A DNA stretch of 64,000 nt from Ulvibacter litoralis (GTDB taxonomy: Bacteria > Bacteroidota > Bacteroidia > Flavobacteriales > Flavobacteriaceae). The notes under the pieces are model-generated. The model worked only from the letters and a program-made list of their open reading frames with translations. It was not told the DNA's origin and made no database searches. The translations under genes and the position numbers were made by a program. The DNA is taken from contig NZ_FNBA01000002.1 of NCBI RefSeq assembly GCF_900102055.1, forward strand, positions 310,001 to 374,000, in the 5' to 3' direction. Of this stretch, positions 32,428 to 40,976 are shown piece after piece; position 1 is the first letter of the stretch; every line of letters begins with the position of its first letter.

Positions 32428-32967
32428 ATGGCACTAGTTAAATATATAATTCCCTTGTTGCTTGCTGCATTGTCTTTTGCAAGTTGCAGTAACGAAAAAT
32501 CGTTGCAGAAATATTTGGTTGAAAAACAAGATAATGATAAGTTTTTAAAAGTGGATGTAGCGACAAGTTTGTTGCAATCTGAAACTAGTTCTCTTTCTGA
32601 AGAAGAAAAGGAAATATTAAAAACAGTGAAGAAAGTGAATGTTGTCGCGTACAAAATTACCGATGATGTAGCTGAGTATGAAACTGAAAAAGGAGAGCTT
32701 GCAGCAATTATGAAGCAAGAGAAATACAAGACACTTATCAAGTTTGGTTCTAATTCGAAGGGGGCAACCTTAAAATACTTAGGCGAAGAAGATGCTATAG
32801 ATGAGGTTATTGTGTTTGCCAGTGACGATGAAAAAGGATTTGCTGTCTTTCGTTTGTTAGGTAAGGACATGCGTCCAGATAAAATGATCAAGCTGATGAA
32901 GGCAATTGACAAAGGAGATATCGATGTGTCAAAATTCTCAACAATAGGCAAAATATTCGATATGTAA
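32428..32967 (+). CDS. DUF4252 lipoprotein (second copy)
   Basis: A 179-residue relative of the preceding protein, but a lipoprotein (LLLAALSFASC followed by SNEKSLQKYL). Shared segments include VNVVAYKITDDVAEYETEKG and ADEVIVFASDDEKGF-like strands, though the similarity is modest, so the two genes are an old tandem duplication. The order sigma, anti-sigma, DUF4252, DUF4252 lipoprotein suggests that the proteins sense or counter an envelope condition (inference). A terminator follows. Confidence 0.85.
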   Translation: MALVKYIIPLLLAALSFASCSNEKSLQKYLVEKQDNDKFLKVDVATSLLQSETSSLSEEEKEILKTVKKVNVVAYKITDDVAEYETEKGELAAIMKQEKYKTLIKFGSNSKGATLKYLGEEDAIDEVIVFASDDEKGFAVFRLLGKDMRPDKMIKLMKAIDKGDIDVSKFSTIGKIFDM

Positions 32968-32991
32968 CCCAAGTCGTTTTTTCCTACAAAT

Positions 32992-33019
32992 AAAAGCTCC
33001 GTTAAACGGAGTTTTTTTT
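32992..33019 (+). terminator. Rho-independent terminator after the DUF4252 pair
   Basis: CTCCGTT pairs with AACGGAG around one base (32997-33011) inside an A/T-flanked stem, followed by eight T's. Confidence 0.8.
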
Positions 33020-33174
33020 GTTTTTGGTCGAAAACGCATTTTTGAATTGCGCCTATGTTGAAGTCCCGATGTATATTTGAATGTATAATTGAATATATTA
33101 GTTTACAGCCCCCGATAAAACTATATTATTCTACAGCCAGAGATCTCTATTATAAAGTGCTAGGTTGTTTTATA

Positions 33175-33207
33175 CTAAAAAAGGCTTCCAAATGTGGAAG
33201 CCTTTTA
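33175..33207 (-). terminator. Terminator of purB
   Basis: AAAAGGCTTCCA pairs with TGGAAGCCTTTT (33179-33206). The A-run at 33177-33182 gives a T-run on the minus strand. Confidence 0.8.
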
Positions 33208-33229
33208 AGTTTGTAGTAAGTTGGAGGTT

Positions 33230-34573
33230 TTATATTCCAGTATAGTTAGAAGGAGTGATTACACGCATTTCTTTCTTTACAGCTTCGGAAACTTCTAAGG
33301 TTTCAATAAAGTCTGAAATAGACTTCTGGTTTATCCTCTCATTGGTTCTCGTAAGTCCTTTTAAAGCTTCATATGCATTTGGATAGGCTTCCCGTCTTAA
33401 AATGGTCTGTATGGCTTCAGCAACCACAGCCCAGTTATTTTCTAAGTCTTCAGCAAATTTCGCTTCATTCAGTAATAATTTATTCAATCCTTTTAAAGTA
33501 GATTGGAATGCAATTAATGTATGACCAATAGGAACTCCGATATTACGTAACACGGTACTATCGGTTAAATCACGTTGTAGTCTGCTTACAGGAAGCTTTG
33601 CCGATAGGTGTTCAAATACTGCATTTGCAATTCCTAAGTTTCCTTCACTGTTTTCAAAATCGATCGGATTTACTTTATGTGGCATCGCACTAGATCCAAT
33701 CTCTCCAGCTTTAATTTTTTGCTTAAAGTAATCCATCGATACATACGTCCAAATATCACGATCTAGATCTAGAATGATGGTGTTGATACGCTTTAAAGTA
33801 TCGAACAAAGCCGCCATGTGATCGTAATGCTCAATTTGAGTAGTAGGGAAGGAGTGGTGCAAGCCTAGAGTGCCTTGTACAAAATTTTCAGCAAACCCTT
33901 TCCAGTCGATGTTTGGGTACGCTATTTTATGTGCGTTAAAGTTTCCAGTAGCGCCTCCAAATTTTGCTGCACTTTTAATATCGTTTAGTAAATCGAATTG
34001 TTCTTTAATTCGAACTACAAATACTTCAATTTCTTTTCCAAGACGCGTAGGAGAAGCCGGTTGTCCGTGCGTACGTGCCAACATCGGAATGTCTGCCCAG
34101 TCGGAAGCTAATTCTTTCAGCTTGTCTTGTAATTCAAATAAAAGAGGTACATACACATCGTTCATCGCATCTTTTAAAGATAACGGAATCGCAGTGTTGT
34201 TAATGTCTTGAGAGGTTAATCCGAAGTGGATAAATTCTTTGTATTTCTGAAGGCCTAAACCATCAAACTTTTCTTTGATAAAGTATTCCACCGCTTTAAC
34301 ATCATGGTTGGTTACTTTTTCAGTGTCTTTTATATGTTGTGCATCAACAACAGAGAAATCTAAATACAAATCCCGTAACGTTGGAAATAAGGTTGTATCA
34401 AAATCTTTCAGTTGCGGAAGTTTTAATTCTACTAAAGCGATAAAATACTCTACTTCTACTTGTACTCTGTAGCGAATCAATGCTTCTTCAGAAAAATAAG
34501 GAATTAATGATGCTGTTTTGGAAGCATATCTTCCGTCTATTGGTGAAATTGCTTGTAACGCGTTTGTGTTCAT
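33230..34573 (-). CDS. purB: Adenylosuccinate lyase
   Basis: A 447-residue enzyme of purine synthesis that releases fumarate from SAICAR and from adenylosuccinate. The aspartase/fumarase superfamily signature SSAMPHKVNPIDFENSEGN is near residue 295, with TSQDINNTA near 122 and ARTHGQPASPTRLGKE near 170. The length is normal for the E. coli-type branch. It is preceded in transcription by a HEAT-like protein gene and a sirtuin gene on the same strand (35 bp from the former). Confidence 0.96.
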   Translation of the reverse strand: MNTNALQAISPIDGRYASKTASLIPYFSEEALIRYRVQVEVEYFIALVELKLPQLKDFDTTLFPTLRDLYLDFSVVDAQHIKDTEKVTNHDVKAVEYFIKEKFDGLGLQKYKEFIHFGLTSQDINNTAIPLSLKDAMNDVYVPLLFELQDKLKELASDWADIPMLARTHGQPASPTRLGKEIEVFVVRIKEQFDLLNDIKSAAKFGGATGNFNAHKIAYPNIDWKGFAENFVQGTLGLHHSFPTTQIEHYDHMAALFDTLKRINTIILDLDRDIWTYVSMDYFKQKIKAGEIGSSAMPHKVNPIDFENSEGNLGIANAVFEHLSAKLPVSRLQRDLTDSTVLRNIGVPIGHTLIAFQSTLKGLNKLLLNEAKFAEDLENNWAVVAEAIQTILRREAYPNAYEALKGLTRTNERINQKSISDFIETLEVSEAVKKEMRVITPSNYTGI

Positions 34574-34608
34574 GGCTTAAAATTTGAAGAAGCGAAGATA
34601 CGGAAGAC

Positions 34609-35196
34609 TTAAGAGTTACGCGGTATAGATTTCAACTTTTCTATCTGTTTTAGGATATGTTTTCCACGTGCTTTGTAAGCGTGCGTTCGCTGGTGTGTGT
34701 TTGCTTGAATTATGGTGATTAATTCTGAATGAATCCAATCTTTTTCGGTTCCTAAGTAATACAACGATTGCATTGCATATACCTCACAGGCTACTTTTTG
34801 GTTGCTGATAAGCCAGTCAAAGCAGCATTCGACGATGGTTTCTTTGTGTTTTTCTGAAAGTACTTTCTGTATTTCAGCATCTTTCTTTTTGTAATAGGTT
34901 GTTGTTAAAAACTCGCAAATTTTAGCCAACGGACGAACGGCTTGATCTTTATAAACTGTTGGAAGTTTCTCAAAATAGATGTCTAAATAGGGATAGAGTA
35001 ACGATAGATTTTCTATGCATACAAATTCCAGAATCCAAGCGGCTTTATATGAAATGTCATCTTTAACAGTAAAGCAATGTTCTAATAATTCTGGAAGGGT
35101 TTCAGGATGCTCTAATACCCAATGTGCAACTTCCAATCGGGTTTTTCGATAGGCTTTTGTGTAGTTTAATTTTTCGAGCAATGCTTCAGAAGCCAT
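34609..35196 (-). CDS. HEAT-repeat-like helical protein
   Basis: A 195-residue all-helical protein with repeated helix pairs (LEVAHWVLEHPETLPELLEH, YKAAWILEFVCIENLSLLYP, EVYAMQSLYYLGTEKDWIHS) as in HEAT or armadillo proteins. In other flavobacteria the gene also sits directly before purB, as I recall, and it is sometimes mislabelled adenylosuccinate lyase. No catalytic motif is seen. It follows the sirtuin gene by one base, so coupling is likely. Confidence 0.7.
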   Translation of the reverse strand: MASEALLEKLNYTKAYRKTRLEVAHWVLEHPETLPELLEHCFTVKDDISYKAAWILEFVCIENLSLLYPYLDIYFEKLPTVYKDQAVRPLAKICEFLTTTYYKKKDAEIQKVLSEKHKETIVECCFDWLISNQKVACEVYAMQSLYYLGTEKDWIHSELITIIQANTHQRTHAYKARGKHILKQIEKLKSIPRNS

Positions 35197-35197
35197 C

Positions 35198-35878
35198 TTA
35201 TAAAAGGGAATTAATCTGTGCGACTACTTTCGGAACACCTGTGGTTGCTTTTTCAGCAAAAACTGTAATCCGTTCCGAAGAAGCTATAGAAGGTTTCGGA
35301 TCTACAAAATAGATTTTAGCATCTTCTTGTGCGTATTGAATAAGTCCAGCAGCAGGATATACTTGCATCGAAGTACCAATAATGATAATAATATCTGCGG
35401 CTTCCACCAAATCAATAGCCGTCTCTAATAGCGGAACAGCTTCTCCAAACCAAACGATGTGCGGACGTAATTGATGTTTGTTTTTACACAAATCTCCAAG
35501 GTTGAGGTCTTTTTTCCAATCTAATATTGTGTGTTCTTCAACAGTACTTCGCACTTTTAATAGTTCGCCATGTAAATGAACTACGCGTGTGCTTCCTGCT
35601 CGTTCGTGTAAGTCGTCCACATTTTGAGTAATAATAACTACTTCGTGTTCCTTTTCTAAGTCGGCCAAGGTTGTATGTGCTAGATTTGGTGAAACTTCTA
35701 ATAGTTGTTGTCTTCGCAGGTTGTAAAAATCGAGAACAACTTTTGGGTTTCGGGCAAATCCTTCGGGAGATGCAACTTCCATCACATCGTGTCCTTCCCA
35801 GAGTCCGTTACTATCTCTAAAAGTTTGTATGCCACTTTCGGCGCTAATTCCTGCACCTGTTAATACTGCAATTTTCAT
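35198..35878 (-). CDS. cobB: Sirtuin-type NAD-dependent deacylase without zinc cysteines
   Basis: A 226-residue Sir2 family enzyme that removes acyl groups from lysines using NAD. Seen: TGAGISAESGIQTFRDSNGL near residue 10, TQNVDDLHERAG near 100, and the catalytic histidine in VHLHGELLKV near 120. The zinc module that normally follows has four cysteines; here the stretch RSTVEEHTILDWKKDLNLGD LCKNK has only one, so it probably does not bind zinc. RPHIVWFGEAVP then closes the acyl pocket. The fold is otherwise complete. It is the first gene of a leftward run with the HEAT-like gene and purB. Confidence 0.88.
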   Translation of the reverse strand: MKIAVLTGAGISAESGIQTFRDSNGLWEGHDVMEVASPEGFARNPKVVLDFYNLRRQQLLEVSPNLAHTTLADLEKEHEVVIITQNVDDLHERAGSTRVVHLHGELLKVRSTVEEHTILDWKKDLNLGDLCKNKHQLRPHIVWFGEAVPLLETAIDLVEAADIIIIIGTSMQVYPAAGLIQYAQEDAKIYFVDPKPSIASSERITVFAEKATTGVPKVVAQINSLL

Positions 35879-35917
35879 TATATATATTTATCTTCGTTCT
35901 AAAATTACCTATTTCTT

Positions 35918-36583
35918 GTGGATTTACAATTATTAGAACACCTCCGTACTTTTTTAACCCCTCGCCGACAAGAACTTTTCAAGGAAGTTCTTTCAAAGCG
36001 AACACGTCATTTTACGGTAGTAACCGAAGATGTATATCAATTGCACAATACAAGTGCTGTCATGCGTTCTTGCGATGTGTTTGGTATTCAAGACTTGCAT
36101 GTAGTGGAAGAGAAGTTAGGGAAGAAAATAGATCGAGAGATTGCAATGGGCGCTCAAAAATGGGTGACTTTAAAGCGTTACAATAAAATTACCGATTGTA
36201 TGCAACGTTTGCGAGAGGAAGGGTATCAAATTATAGCCACAACGCCACATGAAAATTCTACCATGCTTCACGATTTTGATGTAACCAAAAAGGCTGCTTT
36301 TTTCTTCGGAAAGGAACGTGACGGTTTAAGCGATACGGTATTAAACGAAGCTGATGGATTTTTGAAAATTCCAATGTATGGCTTTACAGAAAGTTTAAAT
36401 ATCTCAGTTTCCGCAGCAATTATTTTACAAAGTGTCGTCACCAAACTGAAGCAATCGCCTATTGATTGGCGGCTCACGGAAGCTGAAAAATTGGAGCTTG
36501 AAATGGAATGGGCTCAAAAAACAATTAAAAGCAATCAAGAGATTATTGAACGTTTTTACGAAGAAAAAAAACAAAATAAATAG
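35918..36583 (+). CDS. TrmH-type tRNA/rRNA ribose methyltransferase
   Basis: A 221-residue SPOUT methyltransferase that adds a 2'-O-methyl group to guanosine, most likely G18 of tRNA. The knotted C-terminal signature is split over FFFGKERDGLSDTVLNEADG and IPMYGFTESLNISVSAAIIL near residues 130-170, with NTSAVMRSCDVFGI near the N-terminus. The start is GTG at 35918 because no ATG fits and the conserved N-terminus (LEHLRTFLTPRRQELF) begins at once. It is divergent from the sirtuin gene. Confidence 0.9.
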   Translation: MDLQLLEHLRTFLTPRRQELFKEVLSKRTRHFTVVTEDVYQLHNTSAVMRSCDVFGIQDLHVVEEKLGKKIDREIAMGAQKWVTLKRYNKITDCMQRLREEGYQIIATTPHENSTMLHDFDVTKKAAFFFGKERDGLSDTVLNEADGFLKIPMYGFTESLNISVSAAIILQSVVTKLKQSPIDWRLTEAEKLELEMEWAQKTIKSNQEIIERFYEEKKQNK

Positions 36584-36636
36584 TAATCTGTAGTATCTTT
36601 AAAACACTATAGTTCTTTCAAAACCATCTTTATACT

Positions 36637-37224
36637 ATGACACTTGTATTCGCAACACATAACTTAAATAAACTTAAAGAAGTAAAAGCTTTAATGCCTT
36701 CACATATCGAATTACTAAGTCTTACCGATATTGGTTGTGATGAAGATATTCCAGAGACAGCAGCTACGATAGAAGGAAATGCATTTTTAAAGGCGAAGTA
36801 TGTAAAAGAAAATTATGGTTTGGATTGCTTTGCAGACGATACGGGACTCGAAGTAGCTTCCTTAAATAATGAACCAGGTGTATTTAGTGCGCGATATGCA
36901 GGACCTGAGAATAATGCAGAAGCCAATATGAATAAGCTTCTTGCACACCTTCATGATAAAGAGGATAGAAGTGCTCGTTTTAAAACAACGATTGCTTTAA
37001 TTCTAAATGAAAAACATTTTGACTTTACAGGGATTTGTGAAGGAGAAATTACAAAGGAACGAAAAGGGGAGGACGGATTTGGATACGATCCAATTTTTCT
37101 TCCGAAGGGATTTTCAGAAACATTTGCCGAAATGACGATGTTACAAAAAAGTGAGATAGGTCATAGAGGGCGTGCAATGCAGCAATTAATAGCGTATCTT
37201 TCAGAAAATGAAGGTTTTAAATAA
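36637..37224 (+). CDS. rdgB: Non-canonical purine NTP pyrophosphatase (RdgB/HAM1)
   Basis: A 195-residue housecleaning enzyme that hydrolyses dITP, ITP and XTP to monophosphates. Family motifs: LVFATHNLNKLKEVKALMPS at the start, DCFADDTGLEVASLNNEPGV with the active acids near residue 70, GFGYDPIFLPKG near 150 and SHRGRA-like IGHRGRAMQ near 180. It follows the TrmH gene by 53 bp on the same strand. Confidence 0.95.
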   Translation: MTLVFATHNLNKLKEVKALMPSHIELLSLTDIGCDEDIPETAATIEGNAFLKAKYVKENYGLDCFADDTGLEVASLNNEPGVFSARYAGPENNAEANMNKLLAHLHDKEDRSARFKTTIALILNEKHFDFTGICEGEITKERKGEDGFGYDPIFLPKGFSETFAEMTMLQKSEIGHRGRAMQQLIAYLSENEGFK

Positions 37225-37260
37225 AACAAGGTTATCTTCTCATAGTTAATAAAAAAACCG

Positions 37261-37268
37261 TACCTTTG
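37261..37268 (+). promoter_or_regulatory. -7 promoter element of the DEAD-box helicase gene
   Basis: TACCTTTG at 37261-37268; no convincing TTG is spaced upstream. Transcription should start near 37275, giving a structured leader of about 95 nt (see findings). Confidence 0.6.
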
Positions 37269-37369
37269 CAGCTTGAAAAATCCTCAGGGTGAGGACGTGC
37301 TGCAAGAAGTGATAGGTTATTTGTGTCGACTTTACTTCCAATGAGCACAAATAATTATACACATTTTTT

Positions 37370-39244
37370 ATGACTAAATTTAAATCGTTAGGTCTTAACG
37401 ATACACTATTGCAGGCTATTACTGACATGGGTTTTGAAACTCCTTCAGCAATTCAAGAAAAAGCAATTCCAATCTTATTAGAAAAAGATACCGACTTAGT
37501 TGCGTTAGCGCAAACTGGGACAGGGAAAACAGCAGCATTCGGATTTCCAATGTTGCAAAAAATTGATGTGGCAAGCCGCACAACGCAAGGACTAATTTTA
37601 TCTCCAACGAGAGAATTATGTCTTCAAATTACCAATGAAATTAAAAGCTACGGAAAGTACGAAAAAGGACTTAATGTAGTAGCTGTTTATGGAGGTGCAA
37701 GCATCCAAGATCAAGCGAGACAAATTCAAAGAGGAGCACAAATTATTGTTGCTACACCAGGTCGTATGAAAGATATGATCAGTCGTAGAATGATTGATAT
37801 TTCAAAAATTGAATACTGTGTTCTCGATGAAGCAGATGAGATGTTGAACATGGGATTCTATGAAGATATCACAGAAATCCTTTCGTATTCTCCAGACGAT
37901 AAAAGTACATGGTTGTTTAGCGCAACGATGCCAAGAGAAGTAGCAACTATTGCTAAGAAATTTATGCACGATCCTGTTGAAATTACAGTAGGTTCTGCAA
38001 ACGTTGGGTCTTCTCAAGTTTCTCACGAATATTATTTAGTAAACGCTCGAGATCGTTATGCAACCTTAAAACGTTTGGCAGATGCGCAACCGGATATTTT
38101 CTCTGTAATATTTTGTAGAACAAAAAGAGATACACAAAAAGTTGCCGAAAATTTAATAGAAGACGGTTACAATGCCGCTGCTATTCACGGTGATTTGAGT
38201 CAGAACCAACGTGATATGGTAATGAACTCTTTTAGAAAACGTCAAATCCAAATGTTAGTGGCTACCGATGTAGCAGCTCGTGGTATTGATGTAGATGATA
38301 TTACACACGTAATTAACTACCAACTTCCAGATGAGATAGAAACGTATACGCACCGTAGTGGTCGTACAGGACGTGCTGGAAAAACGGGAGTTTCGATGGT
38401 AATTGTTTCTAAAAGTGAGGTTCGTAAGATTTCTAGTATTGAGAAAAAAATACAAAAGAAATTTGAGAAGAAAGAAATTCCTTCAGGAGATCAAATTTGT
38501 GAAATGCAATTATTTCATTTAGCGAATAACATTGCTAAAACAGAAATCAACCATGAGATCGACGTACACCTTCCGAAGTTAAACGATGCGTTGGCAGATT
38601 TCAGTAAAGAAGAATTAATTAAAAAATTCTTTTCTGTTGAATTTACACGTTTCAATAACTACTACAAAAAAGCGAAAGATCTTAATGTTGAAGGTGGAAG
38701 AAGTAGTTACGAAGAAGATCAAAAAGATAGTACGCGTTACTTTATTAACATTGGAGCGAAAGATGATTTCGATTGGATGACATTGAAAGACTTCTTGAAA
38801 GAGTTGTTGAATCTTGGAAAAGACGATGTATATAAAGTAGATGTTAAAGACAGTTTTTCTTTCTTTAATACAGACGATACACATCAGGAAATGGTGTTAA
38901 GTGTATTTAGTGATTTCCAATTAGAAGGACGACGTGTTTCTGTGGAGGTTTCTAAAGACAAAGGTCGCGGCGGAAGAAGCGGTGGCGGACGTGGAAGAGG
39001 AGATCGCAGAAGTGGCGGTGGAGATCGCGGCGGACGTAGCAGAGATAGATCAAGAGGAGATAGCAGACGTGGAGATAGAGGAGAAAGTAGAGGAGGATCT
39101 AGTTTCGGAGGAAGTAAAGATGGTTTCAAAAAAAGAAGCAGCAGCTCTGGAGACGATAAGCCAAAATTTTCTGGTAAAAGACGTGGTTCTAGCAGTAAAC
39201 CTGAATCAAAAGGAACCGGTGGAAAACGCCGTAGAAAAGTTTAA
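37370..39244 (+). CDS. DEAD-box RNA helicase with DbpA-like domain and RGG-rich tail
   Basis: A 624-residue ATP-dependent RNA helicase. Motifs: Q motif region (TPSAIQEKAI), AQTGTGKTAAFGFP (Walker A) near residue 45, VLDEADEMLNMGF (DEAD) near 155, SATMPREV near 185, and the C-domain HRSGRTGRAGKTG near 325. A DbpA-type RNA-binding domain follows near 470-560 (RYFINIGAKDDFDWMTLKDF). The last 70 or so residues are Arg-, Gly- and Ser-rich (GGRSGGGRGRGDRRSGGGDR), a typical unstructured RNA-binding tail. Such helicases assist ribosome assembly and mRNA turnover, often under cold stress. Confidence 0.94.
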   Translation: MTKFKSLGLNDTLLQAITDMGFETPSAIQEKAIPILLEKDTDLVALAQTGTGKTAAFGFPMLQKIDVASRTTQGLILSPTRELCLQITNEIKSYGKYEKGLNVVAVYGGASIQDQARQIQRGAQIIVATPGRMKDMISRRMIDISKIEYCVLDEADEMLNMGFYEDITEILSYSPDDKSTWLFSATMPREVATIAKKFMHDPVEITVGSANVGSSQVSHEYYLVNARDRYATLKRLADAQPDIFSVIFCRTKRDTQKVAENLIEDGYNAAAIHGDLSQNQRDMVMNSFRKRQIQMLVATDVAARGIDVDDITHVINYQLPDEIETYTHRSGRTGRAGKTGVSMVIVSKSEVRKISSIEKKIQKKFEKKEIPSGDQICEMQLFHLANNIAKTEINHEIDVHLPKLNDALADFSKEELIKKFFSVEFTRFNNYYKKAKDLNVEGGRSSYEEDQKDSTRYFINIGAKDDFDWMTLKDFLKELLNLGKDDVYKVDVKDSFSFFNTDDTHQEMVLSVFSDFQLEGRRVSVEVSKDKGRGGRSGGGRGRGDRRSGGGDRGGRSRDRSRGDSRRGDRGESRGGSSFGGSKDGFKKRSSSSGDDKPKFSGKRRGSSSKPESKGTGGKRRRKV

Positions 39245-39319
39245 TTTTTTTTTTTCGTGTTAACTAAACTTTGGCATGAAGTTTTAGTCTAAAATAGTAC
39301 ATTTACAATGTACCCTTTT

Positions 39320-40084
39320 ATGAAGAAAATCACATTTTTAATAGTAATACTTATTACAACATTGTCCTGGTCTCAGGACAATGTTGCTATTAATGGAAAA
39401 GTTCTTAACGATGCAGATGATGCACCTCTTGAGAATGTGAATATTGTCAATCTTAATAGAGTTGTAGGTACTACGACTTCTAAAGAGGGGGATTTTGAGA
39501 TTCGTGCGGCAGTAAATGATACTTTGTATTTCTCGTATTTAGGATTTAAATCTATTCGAGTTCGTGTAACCAATGACTGGTTGAAATTTGGAGAGATTAA
39601 AATTAAAATGACTGAGCTTGGTATTGCTTTGGAAGAAGTAGTAGTTCGCCCGGTACAACTTACTGGATATGTAGAAGTAGATGCGCGAATTATTCCTATC
39701 TACGATAATTACCGTTACCGAATCGCAGGTTTAAACACAGGATATGAAGGTGGAAGCTCTCAGCCTGGTGCTGTAAACAAGGTGCTTAACGCTATTTTTA
39801 ATCCAGCAGATTTTCTTTATAATGTCTTCGGAAAGCGTCCCAAACAAATGAAGAAATTGCGTCAGATGAAAGAAGATGATGCCATTAGAAACCTTCTACA
39901 AACTAAGTTCGATAGAGAAACATTAATGGCAGTGCTTCAATTAGAACGTGTCGATATTGATGAAATATTAAACAAGTGTAGTTATTCTTCAGACTTTATA
40001 AATACGGCAAACGACCTTCAAATACTAGACGCGATTAGTGAGTGTTATGAAGAGTATAAAGTATTAAATAGAGATAGGGGCTAA
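39320..40084 (+). CDS. Secreted carboxypeptidase-regulatory-like domain protein
   Basis: A 254-residue exported protein: signal peptide (ITFLIVILITTLSWSQ), then one CarboxypepD_reg-like Ig-type domain (VAINGKVLNDADDAPLENVN, DFEIRAAVNDTLYFSYLGFK) to about residue 105, then a helical C-terminal part (KRPKQMKKLRQMKEDDAIRN, TLMAVLQLERVDIDEILNKC). The first domain is also found at the start of TonB receptors, but no plug or barrel follows. ATG 39308 and ATG 39320 are both possible; a weak TACATTTA box ending at 39305 favours 39320. The function is unknown. Confidence 0.8.
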   Translation: MKKITFLIVILITTLSWSQDNVAINGKVLNDADDAPLENVNIVNLNRVVGTTTSKEGDFEIRAAVNDTLYFSYLGFKSIRVRVTNDWLKFGEIKIKMTELGIALEEVVVRPVQLTGYVEVDARIIPIYDNYRYRIAGLNTGYEGGSSQPGAVNKVLNAIFNPADFLYNVFGKRPKQMKKLRQMKEDDAIRNLLQTKFDRETLMAVLQLERVDIDEILNKCSYSSDFINTANDLQILDAISECYEEYKVLNRDRG

Positions 40085-40093
40085 CCTTTCTTT

Positions 40094-40405
40094 ATGTTTC
40101 CGCAAATTTTACATTACACCTTACATTTTTTAGCTCCGGGGCTTCTAGCGTATGTTTTTTTCCGAAGCAAATGGAAATTAGCTTGGGGCATCATGTTGGC
40201 TACAATGTTTGTAGATATTGATCATCTTGTTGCAGACCCTATTTTTATGGTAAATCGCTGCAGTATAGGATTTCATCCATTACATTCGTACTATGCAATT
40301 GGAGTTTATTTTTTATTACTATTCTTTAAAAAGACACGAATTATTGCGGTAGGATTGTTGTTTCATATGGTAACAGACGCTATCGATTGTTTGTGGATGG
40401 CGTAA
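40094..40405 (+). CDS. DUF6122 family membrane protein
   Basis: A 103-residue protein with three or four membrane helices and conserved metal-binding-like residues at helix ends: LHYTLHFLAPG, ATMFVDIDHLVADP, GFHPLHSY and LFHMVTDAIDCLWM. The pattern of His and Asp recalls the YdjM/DUF457 membrane-bound hydrolase group; whether it is an enzyme is unknown. It begins 9 bp after the preceding gene, so both are probably cotranscribed. Confidence 0.75.
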   Translation: MFPQILHYTLHFLAPGLLAYVFFRSKWKLAWGIMLATMFVDIDHLVADPIFMVNRCSIGFHPLHSYYAIGVYFLLLFFKKTRIIAVGLLFHMVTDAIDCLWMA

Positions 40406-40460
40406 TTTTTCTTATTATTGCTTAACTATTTTATCCCCATAAATCATAAATATTACAATT

Positions 40461-40973
40461 ATGAATAAGTTAATGATACTTTTAATGGTATTGTTTGGAG
40501 TACAGGTGGCTTCTAGTCAAAATCTTACAGTGAATCAGTTATTGGAGTTGAGCGAAAGTAATCTTGCAGAAGTACAAGAGAAGCTTACAGCTGATAAATG
40601 GTATTTTTTCCATGGAAGAGATGCTAGCGAGCGAAGATTTGGTGATGTAAAGTTTGTGTATGACACACCAGACCTTAATAATCCTGGAAACGGCGCAAAA
40701 TATTTTTTATACTATTATTATTCAGATTTTGAAAAAGCCAAAGCAGTAGAGATTTCTTTCAGAATTAAAGAAGCATACGATTTGTATGTAAAACAAATTG
40801 AAAATTTAAAGTTTAAGTTAGTTTCATCTACGACCGAAAAAGGTAATATTTTAAAAGTTTATAAAAAGGGAGGCTTTATCATTGAAGTTACCTTGCCACC
40901 TAATTTTGATGACGGTAAAAGCTACAAATTTTTATTTGCTGAAAAATCTGATTATAAAAAATACAGAGACTAG
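40461..40973 (+). CDS. Secreted protein of unknown function
   Basis: A 170-residue exported protein with a signal peptide (LMILLMVLFGVQVASSQ). The mature part has alternating strands and helices (NQLLELSESNLAEVQEKLTA, YYYYSDFEKAKAVEISFRIK, YDLYVKQIENLKFKLVSSTT, FIIEVTLPPNF) and no motif I recognise. It ends 3 bp before the convergent rlmH gene. Confidence 0.75.
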   Translation: MNKLMILLMVLFGVQVASSQNLTVNQLLELSESNLAEVQEKLTADKWYFFHGRDASERRFGDVKFVYDTPDLNNPGNGAKYFLYYYYSDFEKAKAVEISFRIKEAYDLYVKQIENLKFKLVSSTTEKGNILKVYKKGGFIIEVTLPPNFDDGKSYKFLFAEKSDYKKYRD

Positions 40974-40976
40974 TTT

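Noticed and set aside
32406-32972. A 188-codon open frame on the minus strand covering the second DUF4252 gene
   Set aside because: It mirrors a well-supported lipoprotein gene on the plus strand, has a serine-rich composition typical of antisense reading, and no recognisable domain.
38884-39263. Two long frames (minus 38884-39129, plus 38934-39263) in the helicase tail
   Set aside because: Repetitive Arg/Gly codons leave other frames open; they give Pro/Leu-rich and Glu/Val-rich low-complexity peptides.
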